This document shows positions 1-5,825 of a stretch of 12,708 nucleotides of DNA, in pieces. Under the pieces are notes generated by a model. It searched no databases. It had not been told where the DNA came from and saw only the letters and a list, made by a program, of their open reading frames with translations. The stretch lies in the NCBI GenBank assembly GCA_964412845.1, contig CAYPQM010000180.1, positions 1 through 12,708 of the forward strand, written 5' to 3'. Within the stretch, counting starts at the first letter, position 1; each line of letters starts with the position of its first letter. The translations under genes and the position numbers were made by a program. Origin of the DNA: JAWWPY01 sp964412845. GTDB taxonomy: Bacteria > Actinomycetota > Actinomycetes > Streptosporangiales > Streptosporangiaceae.

Positions 1-298
1 TCTCCTTCAGAAGCACTGTGAGAGGTCTTCCAAAGGATCACGCGGTGGCCGCCTTATGCGCCTGCGCCACGCCCATCAACCGGGCCGGTCGGTACACCAC
101 CTTGCCGGACGCAACTATGAGCGGGACAGCTTCACCGTAGGGGTGACGACCCGTGGGGTATGCACGATGGACGAGGGTGTCGCACCCTGGCGATCCAGGG
201 AGACCCTGTCGGCGGCCATGAGAGTGCTCCGTGCGGCCCCTCGACTCGGCGAAGCGAAACACCCGGGTGCCGGGCGACGTCTCGCGAGGAGCAAGGAC
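1..298. other. Left-edge stretch without a supportable gene
   Basis: I see no recognisable protein or RNA here. A 74-codon minus-strand frame (262 down to 38) begins with GTG, has no ribosome binding site in front of it and matches no family I know. Its tail does look protein-like (for example GEAVPLIVASGKVVYRPAR), so a small gene or a gene remnant cannot be excluded. The stretch lies directly downstream of the acetyltransferase stop codon. Confidence 0.4.
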
Positions 299-880
299 TC
301 AGGGGGCGGAAGCCGGCTCGGACGAGGGCCGCCACTCCCGCCTGATCAGCCCGTAGACCCACGAGTCAGAGACCTCGCCGTTCACGACGCAGTCTTCCCG
401 CAACGTCCCTTCACGCACGAAGCCGAGCTTCTCCAGCACGCGGGCAGATGCCACGTTGCGTGTATCGGTCTCGGCCTGGACGCGATTCAGGTCCAGCGTG
501 CCGAATGCCCACCGCAGCAAAACGCCCGCGGCCTCCGTCGCATAGCCGCGGCCCCACGCTGCATCGTCAAAGCAGTAGCCCAGCGATGCACTGCGGTAGT
601 CCGGATTCCACCGGTTCAGGCTGCACCAGCCGATGAACGCCCCGTCGGAGACGCGATCCACGGCCAGCCGCGCCCCGGTGCCCCCCTCTGCCATCTGCCG
701 GCAAGCCGTGATGAACCGCTCGGCGCACACGCGTTCGCTCCACGGCGGCGCGTCCCAGTAGCGCAGCACGCAGGCGCTGCTGTGCAGCGCGAAGAGGTCG
801 TCCGCATCCGCGCCGTCGAAGGGACGCAGCCGGAGGCGAGCGGTGTGCAGCGTGGGGGCAGGCAGCGACATGCGCGTCAT
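299..880 (-). CDS. GNAT-family N-acetyltransferase, RimJ/RimL type
   Basis: A 193-residue protein, the usual length for single-domain GNAT enzymes of the RimJ/RimL subfamily, which move an acetyl group from acetyl-CoA to an N-terminal or small-molecule amine in the cytoplasm. The N-terminal strand LHTARLRLRPF (11-21) is the standard opening of this subfamily. The acetyl-CoA pyrophosphate loop is visible as AAWGRGYATEA (107-117). The later motif NVASARVLEKLGF (142-154) is the conserved N-x-x-S-x-x-V-x-E-K-L-G-F helix. The substrate cannot be read from sequence. The start is ambiguous: GGGAGG at 884-889 is only 3 nt from the ATG at 880 but 12 nt from an in-frame ATG at 871, so the protein may be three residues shorter. 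It stands alone, divergent from the RIO kinase gene across a gap of about 490 bp. Confidence 0.9.
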   Translation of the reverse strand: MTRMSLPAPTLHTARLRLRPFDGADADDLFALHSSACVLRYWDAPPWSERVCAERFITACRQMAEGGTGARLAVDRVSDGAFIGWCSLNRWNPDYRSASLGYCFDDAAWGRGYATEAAGVLLRWAFGTLDLNRVQAETDTRNVASARVLEKLGFVREGTLREDCVVNGEVSDSWVYGLIRREWRPSSEPASAP

Positions 881-1305
881 GTTCCTCCCGTAATTGGCAG
901 CCGATCAACCAGACATCCGATGCCGGCCACTCGCAACGGGATTTCTCGGCAGGCGGGCAGAACGACGTGCCCGCCCATCGGATTCGGATCCGGTCTTCGC
1001 CAAGGTGCCTCGCGGGAGATCGCCGCGCCCTAGATCAACCTGATCTGCGCGCCCAAGCTGATGAGCGCCGAAGGACCATTGGACGCACCGATCGGCGGCG
1101 ATGGGCGTGGGCGGCAACGGGTGGCGGGTACCCCCCTGTTACCGGCCGGTTGGCGTCGGCCCGCACGATCGCTGCCGCGACGGAGCCTGACCGGCGGAAA
1201 ACCTGTTGCCCGCATCCTGGCGGCGTGTCAGCCTGGCAGCCCGCATCCCCGGCCGTCGCCGCCCGCGATTGGCGGATGCTCGCTGAGCAGGAAGGAGGGA
1301 CGCAG
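881..1305. other. Intergenic region between divergent acetyltransferase and RIO kinase genes
   Basis: About 425 bp without a supportable gene. It should contain both divergent promoters, but I could not pick out convincing -35/-10 pairs. The only clear structure is a perfect inverted repeat AGATCA-N3-TGATCT at 1032-1046. Several minus-strand frames are open here only because of GC-rich codon composition. Confidence 0.5.
1032..1046. repeat. Perfect inverted repeat AGATCA-acc-TGATCT
   Basis: Two perfect 6-bp arms separated by 3 bp. It sits in the gap between the acetyltransferase and the kinase and is AT-richer than its surroundings. It is compatible with a dimeric repressor site, about 150 bp upstream of the acetyltransferase start and about 330 bp upstream of the kinase start. 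No known consensus is assigned. Confidence 0.4.
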
Positions 1306-1407
1306 ATGAGGACCATCACGAGTTTCTTGCTGCCCGCCCGCACTTCCTGTACCAGGAGCTTCCGCCATGTCCAGCTCTCAGTTCCGCCGCGGCAAGCGGC
1401 GGTTTGA
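1306..1407 (+). CDS. Short upstream ORF (33 aa) overlapping the RIO kinase start
   Basis: ATG at 1306 follows an excellent Shine-Dalgarno, AAGGAGG at 1292-1298, with a 7-nt spacer. This is a better initiation signal than most genes in the window have. The frame runs 33 codons, begins MRTITSFLLPARTSCTRSF, and stops with TGA at 1405-1407, which is 41 bp into the kinase gene in another frame. It matches no family I know. It may be a leader or coupling ORF: ribosomes ending at 1407 would have crossed the kinase start at 1367. Alternatively the strong signal is accidental, or reflects an older start context. No attenuator hairpin is evident. Confidence 0.35.
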   Translation: MRTITSFLLPARTSCTRSFRHVQLSVPPRQAAV

Positions 1408-2281
1408 CGACGACGAGTCCACCTTCCTCAAGCGCGACCGGCACCGCCGGCGCCTCCCGCCGGCCGACGCCGGCTCCGAGACTTTCGGATTGCCCGAGGG
1501 TGACCGGTGGTCCACGTGGGATCAGTCCGCGCCTGCGGAGCGCGGCCCGCAACCGCACCCGGACTGGCTTGTCACCGACCTCGCGGCCGTCGACACCGAG
1601 CTCGGCATCCTGAAGACCGGCAAGGAGGCCGACGTCTTCCTGCTGCGCCGCGGCGTGCCCGGCACCGACCGGTCCTGCCTGCTCGCGGCCAAGCGGTACC
1701 GGGCCGCGGAGCACCGGATGTTCCAGCGCGACAGCGAGTACCTCGAAGGGCGGCGCGTCCGGGAGTCGAGGGTGAACCGGGCGATCGCGGCGCGGTCCGC
1801 GGCGGGCCGGGCGATGATCTCCACCCAGTGGGCGAGCGCCGAGTTCGCCGCGCTGAGTCAGCTCTGCGCGGCCGGCCTGCCAGTGCCGTATCCGGTGCAG
1901 ATACTCCAGACCGAGCTGCTGCTGGAGTTCATCGGCGAGCCGGACGGCACGGCCGCGCCGCGGCTGGCCGAGATCAGGCCGGCCGAAGCCGAGCTTGCCA
2001 GCCTGTGGGATCAGCTGGTGACTGCCCTCTGTGGCCTGGCCCGGCTCGGCTACGCGCACGGCGACCTGTCCGCCTACAACCTGCTGGTGCACAGCGGCCG
2101 GCTGGTCATGATCGACATGCCGCAGATCGTCGACGTGATCGCGAACCCGCGCGGCGCGGAGTTCCTGACCAGGGACTCGGCGAACGTCGCGCGCTGGTTC
2201 ACCGCCCGCGGGCTGACCGGAGTGACGCCGGCGCCGGCCGACCTGGCCAGCCTGCTGCTAGCCCAAGCACGCTTGTCATAG
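1367..2281 (+). CDS. RIO-family atypical serine kinase
   Basis: A 304-residue RIO-type protein kinase. RIO kinases are compact atypical serine kinases or ATPases without the usual activation loop. The archaeal and eukaryotic members act in ribosome maturation, and the role of the bacterial ones is not established. The nucleotide-binding segment ILKTGKEADVF (81-91) matches the RIO signature S/T-G-K-E-A. The ATP-binding lysine is K109 in LLAAKRYR. The catalytic loop is HGDLSAYNLL (231-240; D233, N238). The metal-binding aspartate is D250 in VMIDMPQ. All key residues are therefore present. The N-terminal 65 residues are basic and acidic patches typical of a disordered tail. AGGAG at 1351-1355 precedes the ATG by about 11 nt, and the short upstream ORF overlaps this start. 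Confidence 0.92.
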   Translation: MSSSQFRRGKRRFDDDESTFLKRDRHRRRLPPADAGSETFGLPEGDRWSTWDQSAPAERGPQPHPDWLVTDLAAVDTELGILKTGKEADVFLLRRGVPGTDRSCLLAAKRYRAAEHRMFQRDSEYLEGRRVRESRVNRAIAARSAAGRAMISTQWASAEFAALSQLCAAGLPVPYPVQILQTELLLEFIGEPDGTAAPRLAEIRPAEAELASLWDQLVTALCGLARLGYAHGDLSAYNLLVHSGRLVMIDMPQIVDVIANPRGAEFLTRDSANVARWFTARGLTGVTPAPADLASLLLAQARLS

Positions 2282-2651
2282 CAATCCCGGCGCCATGACG
2301 TGGCATCACCCCCGCCGCGCTACCGCCCGGCCCGGCACACGATCCGCGCGGAGAAACCCGCTGACGATGCCAGCACACAATCTCCCATCCGGGCGCAGCA
2401 TGCGCTGCCAGATCGCCGACAAGATCGGCGCATATCGAAGCCTCGGCGTGCTGGCCACGTCTGTGTCGCCGCCGCGCTCAGTAATCAGTTTGCCGGACGG
2501 CCCCTCATCGCGGAGGTTGGATCGAACGGCCGTGATGCCAGCACGTCCAGTTGGCGAGTGCCCGGAGCTAGCGGCTGGTGACGTGGCACTGGACGCGGCC
2601 CGGTGAGACAGGCCGCTTTGTCCTGTAGGTGGCTCGTTACCTGCCGCCTCC
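2282..2651. other. Intergenic region between RIO kinase and hicB
   Basis: About 370 bp with no recognisable coding sequence. It contains a hairpin CGCCGA-N5-TCGGCG (2414-2430) and an 11-bp direct repeat GATGCCAGCAC near 2365 and 2535. Neither has the spacing or U-tract of an intrinsic terminator for the kinase gene. The open frames on both strands here do not look like proteins. Confidence 0.45.
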
Positions 2652-2686
2652 CTGATGCTGGCCGCGCCAGGGCTACCCTTGATGCA
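2652..2686 (+). promoter_or_regulatory. Candidate leaderless promoter of hicBA
   Basis: A -10-like TACCCT (2674-2679; T-A-n-n-n-T) ends 6 nt before the hicB ATG, so transcription would be expected to start at or very near A2686. That gives a leaderless mRNA, which is common in actinobacteria. A weak -35-like CTGATG lies at 2652-2657, 16 nt upstream of the -10. No Shine-Dalgarno precedes this ATG, which agrees with leaderless initiation. Confidence 0.5.
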
Positions 2687-2910
2687 TGCCTATGCCTCGC
2701 AGTTTCACCGCGGCCGTGCACCGGGAAGAGGACTGGTACGTCGCGCAGTGCCTGGAAGTCGATGTCGCCAGTCAGGGTCCGACGATCGATGAGGCCCTGG
2801 CCAATCTCGCTGAGGCCGTTGAGCTGTACCTGGACGAGGTAGATGACCCTGCCCGGTTTGTCACCAGCACGCCCCTGGTCACCTCCTTCCAGTTGCCTGG
2901 CGCCGCGTGA
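2686..2910 (+). CDS. hicB: HicB-family antitoxin (short form)
   Basis: A 74-residue protein with the HicB partial RNase-H fold. The opening FTAAVHREEDWYVAQCLEVD (7-26) corresponds to the family pattern y-x-v-x-x-E-e-d-G-y-v-A-x-c-P-e-l. The following TIDEALANLAEAVELYLDE helix (33-51) is the conserved E-A-x-x-N-l-x-e-A-l segment. HicB neutralises the HicA mRNA interferase by direct binding. Unlike many HicB proteins, this one ends about 20 residues after the helix and has no ribbon-helix-helix or helix-turn-helix extension. It therefore probably cannot repress its own promoter by the usual route. An alternative ATG lies at 2692. The stop overlaps the hicA start (GTGA at 2907-2910), giving coupled translation. 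Confidence 0.88.
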   Translation: MPMPRSFTAAVHREEDWYVAQCLEVDVASQGPTIDEALANLAEAVELYLDEVDDPARFVTSTPLVTSFQLPGAA

Positions 2911-3131
2911 GCCCAGCCTTGTCGGACCTGCCGGTTCGCAAGGTCACGCGGGCCTTGGAGTCCGTTGGCTTCGCCTACCTGCGGACCAAGGGCAGCCACG
3001 CCGTCTATCGCCGTTCCGATGGGCGGGTTGTCGTGATTCCCCCGCACGGCACCATCAAGCGCGGCACCCTGAGCTCAATCCTCCGCCAGGCAGACCTGAC
3101 CCCCGCGGAATTCCTGAAATTGCTGGACTGA
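2907..3131 (+). CDS. hicA: HicA-family toxin, mRNA interferase
   Basis: A 74-residue protein with a dsRNA-binding-like HicA fold. HicA toxins cleave mRNA independently of translation when not bound by HicB. The opening LPVRKVTRALESVGFAYLR (8-26) is the standard first helix. GSHAVYRR (29-36) carries the catalytic histidine H31 in the invariant G-S-H, and VVVIPPHGTIKRGTLSSILR (41-60) is the conserved P-x-H...g-T-l-x-x-I-l-r segment. All expected catalytic features are present, so the toxin looks intact. Translation starts at GTG 2907 and shares GTGA with the hicB stop. Toxin downstream of antitoxin is the less common order for hic loci but is well documented. The stop codon is the first unit of an 8-bp tandem repeat. 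Confidence 0.9.
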   Translation: MSPALSDLPVRKVTRALESVGFAYLRTKGSHAVYRRSDGRVVVIPPHGTIKRGTLSSILRQADLTPAEFLKLLD

Positions 3132-3160
3132 CCCGCTGACCCGCTGACCCGCTGACGGCG
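3129..3160 (+). repeat. 8-bp tandem repeat TGACCCGC spanning the hicA stop
   Basis: Three perfect copies of TGACCCGC (3129-3136, 3137-3144, 3145-3152) and a partial fourth (TGACGGCG). Because 8 is not a multiple of 3, the TGA in successive copies falls in all three reading frames. The array therefore stops translation from any frame leaving hicA. Confidence 0.85.
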
Positions 3161-3564
3161 CCGGGGGTACCGCTTCAGGACTATCACATGCCTGCCCAGC
3201 AGCCGCCCCCGGCTGACCAGACGCGGTTTGCGCTCCCATCATCGCTCCCGCCACGACCCGGGGCACGATCGGCCCGATCAGCTGACCGGCTCCTGGCCGG
3301 GAAAGTCCTGGCTGGTTCTGATCTCGCCAGTGCTGGCACTCGGCGCTCTGCCTGGCCCACCGATGCTGGCAGACAGCACCTCAGCGCAAATCCGGCTCCC
3401 ATATGCGCTCCTACACCGCACCCACCAGAGACGGCAAGATCGCAGTAAAGCCGTGGGTGAACTGGCCAAACACCGCAGATCCGACCTGTGACCCCGCACC
3501 CTCCAGGCCAGTCATCACCAGCCGAGATCGCCCCGAAAGCCGACTGGCAACGCTCTGACCTGGG
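3161..3564. other. Intergenic region between hicA and tRNA-Val
   Basis: About 400 bp with no gene I can support. Frames of up to 129 codons exist on both strands but have no ribosome binding sites and no family resemblance. Near the tRNA end there is a long-range inverted repeat (3507-3548), listed separately. I looked for a second partial copy of the tRNA 3' end that would mark an integrated element and saw none. Confidence 0.45.
3507..3548 (-). terminator. Possible stem-loop downstream of tRNA-Val
   Basis: GCCAGTC at 3507-3513 pairs perfectly with GACTGGC at 3542-3548. The 28-nt interior could fold further through AGCCGA/TCGGCT-like segments. It starts 17 nt beyond the tRNA 3' end on the minus strand, where an end of transcription is expected. 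There is no U-tract and the loop is long, so the call is weak. Confidence 0.25.
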
Positions 3565-3636
3565 TGGGCGCAACTGGGTTCGAACCAGTGACCCCTCGCT
3601 TGTAAGGCGAGTGCTCTACCACTGAGCTATGCGCCC
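3565..3636 (-). tRNA. tRNA-Val (anticodon UAC)
   Basis: A 72-nt cloverleaf reads cleanly on the minus strand. The acceptor is GGGCGCA paired with TGCGCCC, followed by discriminator A. The D-arm is GCTC-AGTGGTA-GAGC. The anticodon arm is CTCGC-CTTACAA-GCGAG, with anticodon TAC at 3602-3604. The variable loop is GGGTC and the T-arm is ACTGG-TTCGAAC-CCAGT. It reads GUA valine codons and, with a modified U34, possibly other GUN codons. The 3' CCA is not encoded: the sequence after the discriminator is CCCA. The first 10 nt overlap the end of the phosphotransferase frame on the same strand. Confidence 0.96.
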
Positions 3637-4772
3637 GCCGCCTCAGGGCGACCGGGCTCAGCGTACCGTTTCCGCGCCCCGGTCAGGTGATGCGCGGCCC
3701 GGTCCGCGACCGCCTCGCTCACCGCGAGGCGGGTGGCCAGCCGCTCCAGCCGGGCATCCATGGACGTACCGCGCACTCCCCCGAGCAGCGCCTGCTCGAA
3801 CAGGATGGCGCCGGTGAAGGCAGTGCCGAAACGGACGCTGTCCGGCAGCACGTCGAGTTCGGCAGGCCCGAGGGGCCGCTGCGTGGCATACCCCTCGGCG
3901 ACGGCGGCGATCCGCTCGTCGCCGGGCTGGCTGGGCCAGGTCTCCGGCTGCCCAGGTGGCAGGCCGGTGTCCAGGTGGCATTCCAGGAGGCAGTGGCCAA
4001 GGTCGAGGACCGGCAGCCCAAGACCTCCGGTGTCCCAGCCGATCAGGGTGACCCGGGCCGGATCCCCGCCCCCCAGGATCGCCTTCCCTGGCCCCGCATC
4101 CTCGTGCACGACCGCCCGGGGAAGATCCCTGACATGCTGCCGGACAGCCTCAACGGCCCGCCGGAACGACTCATGCAGCGGCCGCCACTCAGCGGGCAGC
4201 AGCGCCTCGACCGAGTCGAGCCGACGCAGCGCGGCCGGGATCGCGGCATCCGGATGCCAGTGCGACTCCCCGACCGGCCCAGCTGACCCGACCGGCCTGA
4301 CCGACCCAGCCGACCCAGCCGACCCAGCCGATGCTCCGTCGGCCGCTACCGGCAACGAATGCAGCCAACCGAGCGCTTCGCCCAGCATGCGCAACTGGCT
4401 ACGATCTGGCCGCAGCGCGGGGCCTGCCACGAAGGTGGTGGCGAGCGTCAGCCACGCCCCGGCCAGCCCCACCAGGTCGCCGCTCCGGGTGGGCACCACA
4501 CGCGGCGCCGGATAGTCCCGCTCCGCGAGCCAGGTCAGCGTCGCGGCCCGGCTGCTCAGCCAGTCGACCATGGTGGCCGGCCCGCAGGCGCTGAACTCCG
4601 GCCCCACCGCGGCGTCCGCCCGCAGTGCCCGGACGACCACGAACGCGCCGTCCGGCCGCCTCAGCCGGTAGGCGACCCGGTCACCGCGCACCGAACCGTG
4701 CACCTGCCGGACGTCGATGCTGCGCTGGTGATATTCGCGCAGGATGCGCCCCACCACCACGGCGTCGGTCAC
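3627..4772 (-). CDS. APH-fold phosphotransferase family protein
   Basis: A 381-residue protein of the aminoglycoside phosphotransferase/choline-kinase-like superfamily. Visible elements are a glycine-poor nucleotide-binding region, the strand FVVVRALR (44-51), a helix with LGEALGWLHSLP (130-141), the catalytic-loop equivalent VVHEDAGPGK (221-230) and a DFG-like metal strand LIGWDTGGLGLPVLDLGH (243-260, D247). The catalytic loop departs from the usual H-x-D-x-x-x-x-N: the metal-binding Asn is Lys (K230). Residues 146-170 are an Ala-Gly-Ser tract encoded by 9-bp repeats. I chose GTG 4772 because a purine-rich AAGGGGG overlapping the preceding stop (TAA, 4791-4789) precedes it. A longer frame from 4826 would overlap the zinc-ribbon gene. 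Its substrate is unknown and it may be a pseudokinase. Its stop lies in tRNA-Val. Confidence 0.75.
   Translation of the reverse strand: MTDAVVVGRILREYHQRSIDVRQVHGSVRGDRVAYRLRRPDGAFVVVRALRADAAVGPEFSACGPATMVDWLSSRAATLTWLAERDYPAPRVVPTRSGDLVGLAGAWLTLATTFVAGPALRPDRSQLRMLGEALGWLHSLPVAADGASAGSAGSAGSVRPVGSAGPVGESHWHPDAAIPAALRRLDSVEALLPAEWRPLHESFRRAVEAVRQHVRDLPRAVVHEDAGPGKAILGGGDPARVTLIGWDTGGLGLPVLDLGHCLLECHLDTGLPPGQPETWPSQPGDERIAAVAEGYATQRPLGPAELDVLPDSVRFGTAFTGAILFEQALLGGVRGTSMDARLERLATRLAVSEAVADRAAHHLTGARKRYAEPGRPEAAGA
4269..4330. repeat. 9-bp tandem repeats inside the phosphotransferase gene
   Basis: Three perfect copies of CCGACCCAG (4301-4327) follow diverged copies of related GACC-rich units from 4269. 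On the coding minus strand they give an Ala-Gly-Ser/Gly-Pro-Val stretch lying between the N-lobe and the catalytic lobe. The 9-bp unit preserves the reading frame when the copy number changes. Confidence 0.75.
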
Positions 4773-4788
4773 GACCGGACCAGCCCCC

Positions 4789-5133
4789 TTACCGCCTGGC
4801 GGCAGTGCGGCCGAGCACCCTCTCAAGCGCCAGGGCTACTTCCTCGGACAGCCCGGGTGCCTGGGTGCCGCCGGATTCGGCCGCCGGATCAGCAGTCGGA
4901 GTCCCGGGCGGCGGGACGACCGTCCGGCAGTCGCGGCACTCCACTTCACCAAGCCGCCGGACCAGGTGCACGCTGCCGCACCGGGGGCACCGGTCCAGCT
5001 CGCCTGCCCAGTCATGCGCCACCTGGCACTCCGGGCACACCAGCACCTGGCAGTCGTTGCGGACACCGCGCCGCCACGGGCTGTGCCCGCGGTCAGGGTC
5101 GGTCTGCCGCGCACCGCAGCGATAGCAGGGCAT
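4789..5133 (-). CDS. Conserved actinobacterial double zinc-ribbon protein
   Basis: A 114-residue protein with four CxxC knuckles: C3/C6, C33/C36, C49/C52 and C66/C69. These pair naturally into two four-cysteine zinc ribbons (C3-C6-C33-C36 and C49-C52-C66-C69). The N-terminal segment CGARQTDPDRGHSPWRRGVR (6-25) resembles conserved actinobacterial proteins of unknown function. The C-terminal 40 residues are a Pro/Ala-rich linker and an acidic-basic helix. A nucleic-acid or protein-binding role is inferred from the zinc ribbons only. The frame is open upstream to 5208. I chose ATG 5133 because GAGAGGA lies about 9 nt upstream and the first CxxC begins directly after it. It precedes the phosphotransferase gene by 16 nt and is probably co-transcribed with it. 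Confidence 0.75.
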   Translation of the reverse strand: MPCYRCGARQTDPDRGHSPWRRGVRNDCQVLVCPECQVAHDWAGELDRCPRCGSVHLVRRLGEVECRDCRTVVPPPGTPTADPAAESGGTQAPGLSEEVALALERVLGRTAARR

Positions 5134-5157
5134 CGGGCCTGGTCCTCTCCCAGGGTT

Positions 5158-5173
5158 CCGGGGTCTCCCCCGG
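5158..5173 (-). terminator. GC hairpin between peroxiredoxin and zinc-ribbon genes
   Basis: CCGGGG (5158-5163) and CCCCGG (5168-5173) form a 6-bp all-GC stem with a 4-nt loop, about 54 nt past the peroxiredoxin stop and 25 nt before the zinc-ribbon start. A second imperfect stem, AGGGC-AGC-GCCCT (5216-5228), overlaps the peroxiredoxin stop codon. Neither has a U-tract. They may be partial terminators or processing structures. Confidence 0.3.
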
Positions 5174-5226
5174 GGCCAGCACCGCTCGCCGCCCCCCCGG
5201 ACGCGCACTGATCCCAGGGCAGCGCC

Positions 5227-5688
5227 CTAGGCCAGGTCGGCGAGCACTTTCTGGTACTCGGCGATGTCACGCGCCTGGGGGATCGGGTTCACTACACTCC
5301 ACCGGACCACGCCGGCCTTGTCGATGATGAAGGTGCCGCGCCGCGCGAAGCCGAGGTTCTCGTCGAACACACCGTAAAGCTTGGCCACCGCGCCGTGCGG
5401 CCAGAAGTCAGCCAGCAGGGTGAACCCGAAGTGCTGCTGGTCCGACCATGTGCGGATGACATGTGTGGAGTCCACCGACACCGCCAGCAACTCCACATCG
5501 TCTCGCGACGTCTCGGGGAAGTCGTCCCGCAGGGCGCACATCTCGCCGGTGCACACGCCGCTGAACGCCAGCGGGTAGAAGACGAGCAGCACGTTCTTCG
5601 AGCCCCGGAAACTCGACAGCCGGGTCGGCGTGCCGTGCTGATCCTTCAGCTCGAAATCAGGAGCCTGCTCGCCAACTTCGACAGCCAT
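5227..5688 (-). CDS. Peroxiredoxin, AhpE/Bcp-like
   Basis: A 153-residue thioredoxin-fold peroxidase that reduces H2O2, organic hydroperoxides or peroxynitrite in the cytoplasm, using a thiol partner. The catalytic motif is FYPLAFSGVC (37-46), matching P-x-x-x-S/T-x-x-C with peroxidatic C46. The arginine that stabilises the thiolate is probably R117, in ARRGTFIID (115-123). A second cysteine at C51 (CTGEMC) has the CxxxxC spacing of Bcp enzymes that form an intramolecular disulfide. The frame is open far upstream (to 6057), but ATG 5688 starts at the conserved MAVEVGEQAPDFEL and has AAAGGA just upstream. It follows the DUF3052 gene on the same strand, separated by a strong hairpin. The missing reductant partner is not in this window. 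Confidence 0.93.
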   Translation of the reverse strand: MAVEVGEQAPDFELKDQHGTPTRLSSFRGSKNVLLVFYPLAFSGVCTGEMCALRDDFPETSRDDVELLAVSVDSTHVIRTWSDQQHFGFTLLADFWPHGAVAKLYGVFDENLGFARRGTFIIDKAGVVRWSVVNPIPQARDIAEYQKVLADLA

Positions 5689-5771
5689 TGGCTGGTCCTT
5701 TCCGCAGAGAACTGGTCCAGTCTGCCACCTGGGCCCGACCCGGAGGGGCGCAAACCTGGATCGGCCGCGGG

Positions 5772-5798
5772 CCTGCCGGGAGGGGGTACCCCGGCAGG
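5772..5798 (-). terminator. Strong GC hairpin downstream of the DUF3052 gene
   Basis: A perfect 9-bp stem: CCTGCCGGG (5772-5780) pairs with CCCGGCAGG (5790-5798). The inner GGGGTACCCC palindrome (5783-5792) offers an alternative fold. It begins 27 nt past the DUF3052 stop. There is no U-tract, which is common in actinobacterial terminators. It may separate DUF3052 transcription from the peroxiredoxin gene 84 nt further on, or act in the peroxiredoxin leader. Confidence 0.5.
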
Positions 5799-5825
5799 GT
5801 CCGTTCGGTAAGAAATGGCCCTGCG

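Noticed and set aside
56..1033. 325-codon plus-strand frame over the acetyltransferase
   Set aside because: It is the antisense shadow of a clear GNAT gene, with composition typical of a GC-rich complementary frame and no family resemblance.
1316..2092. 258-codon minus-strand frame opposite the RIO kinase
   Set aside because: The sense strand carries all RIO catalytic motifs; the antisense frame shows none and has no ribosome binding site.
2295..2606. 103- and 93-codon plus-strand frames between the RIO kinase and hicB
   Set aside because: There is no ribosome binding site, the composition is not protein-like, and the two frames overlap each other in different phases.
3184..3573. 129-codon minus-strand frame downstream of tRNA-Val
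   Set aside because: It starts inside the tRNA 3' end, has no ribosome binding site, and resembles no protein family.
3565..3636. tRNA-Val as an integration site for a mobile element (with hicBA as cargo)
   Set aside because: No integrase gene and no second copy of the tRNA 3' end are visible in the window, and hicBA by itself is not evidence of an element.
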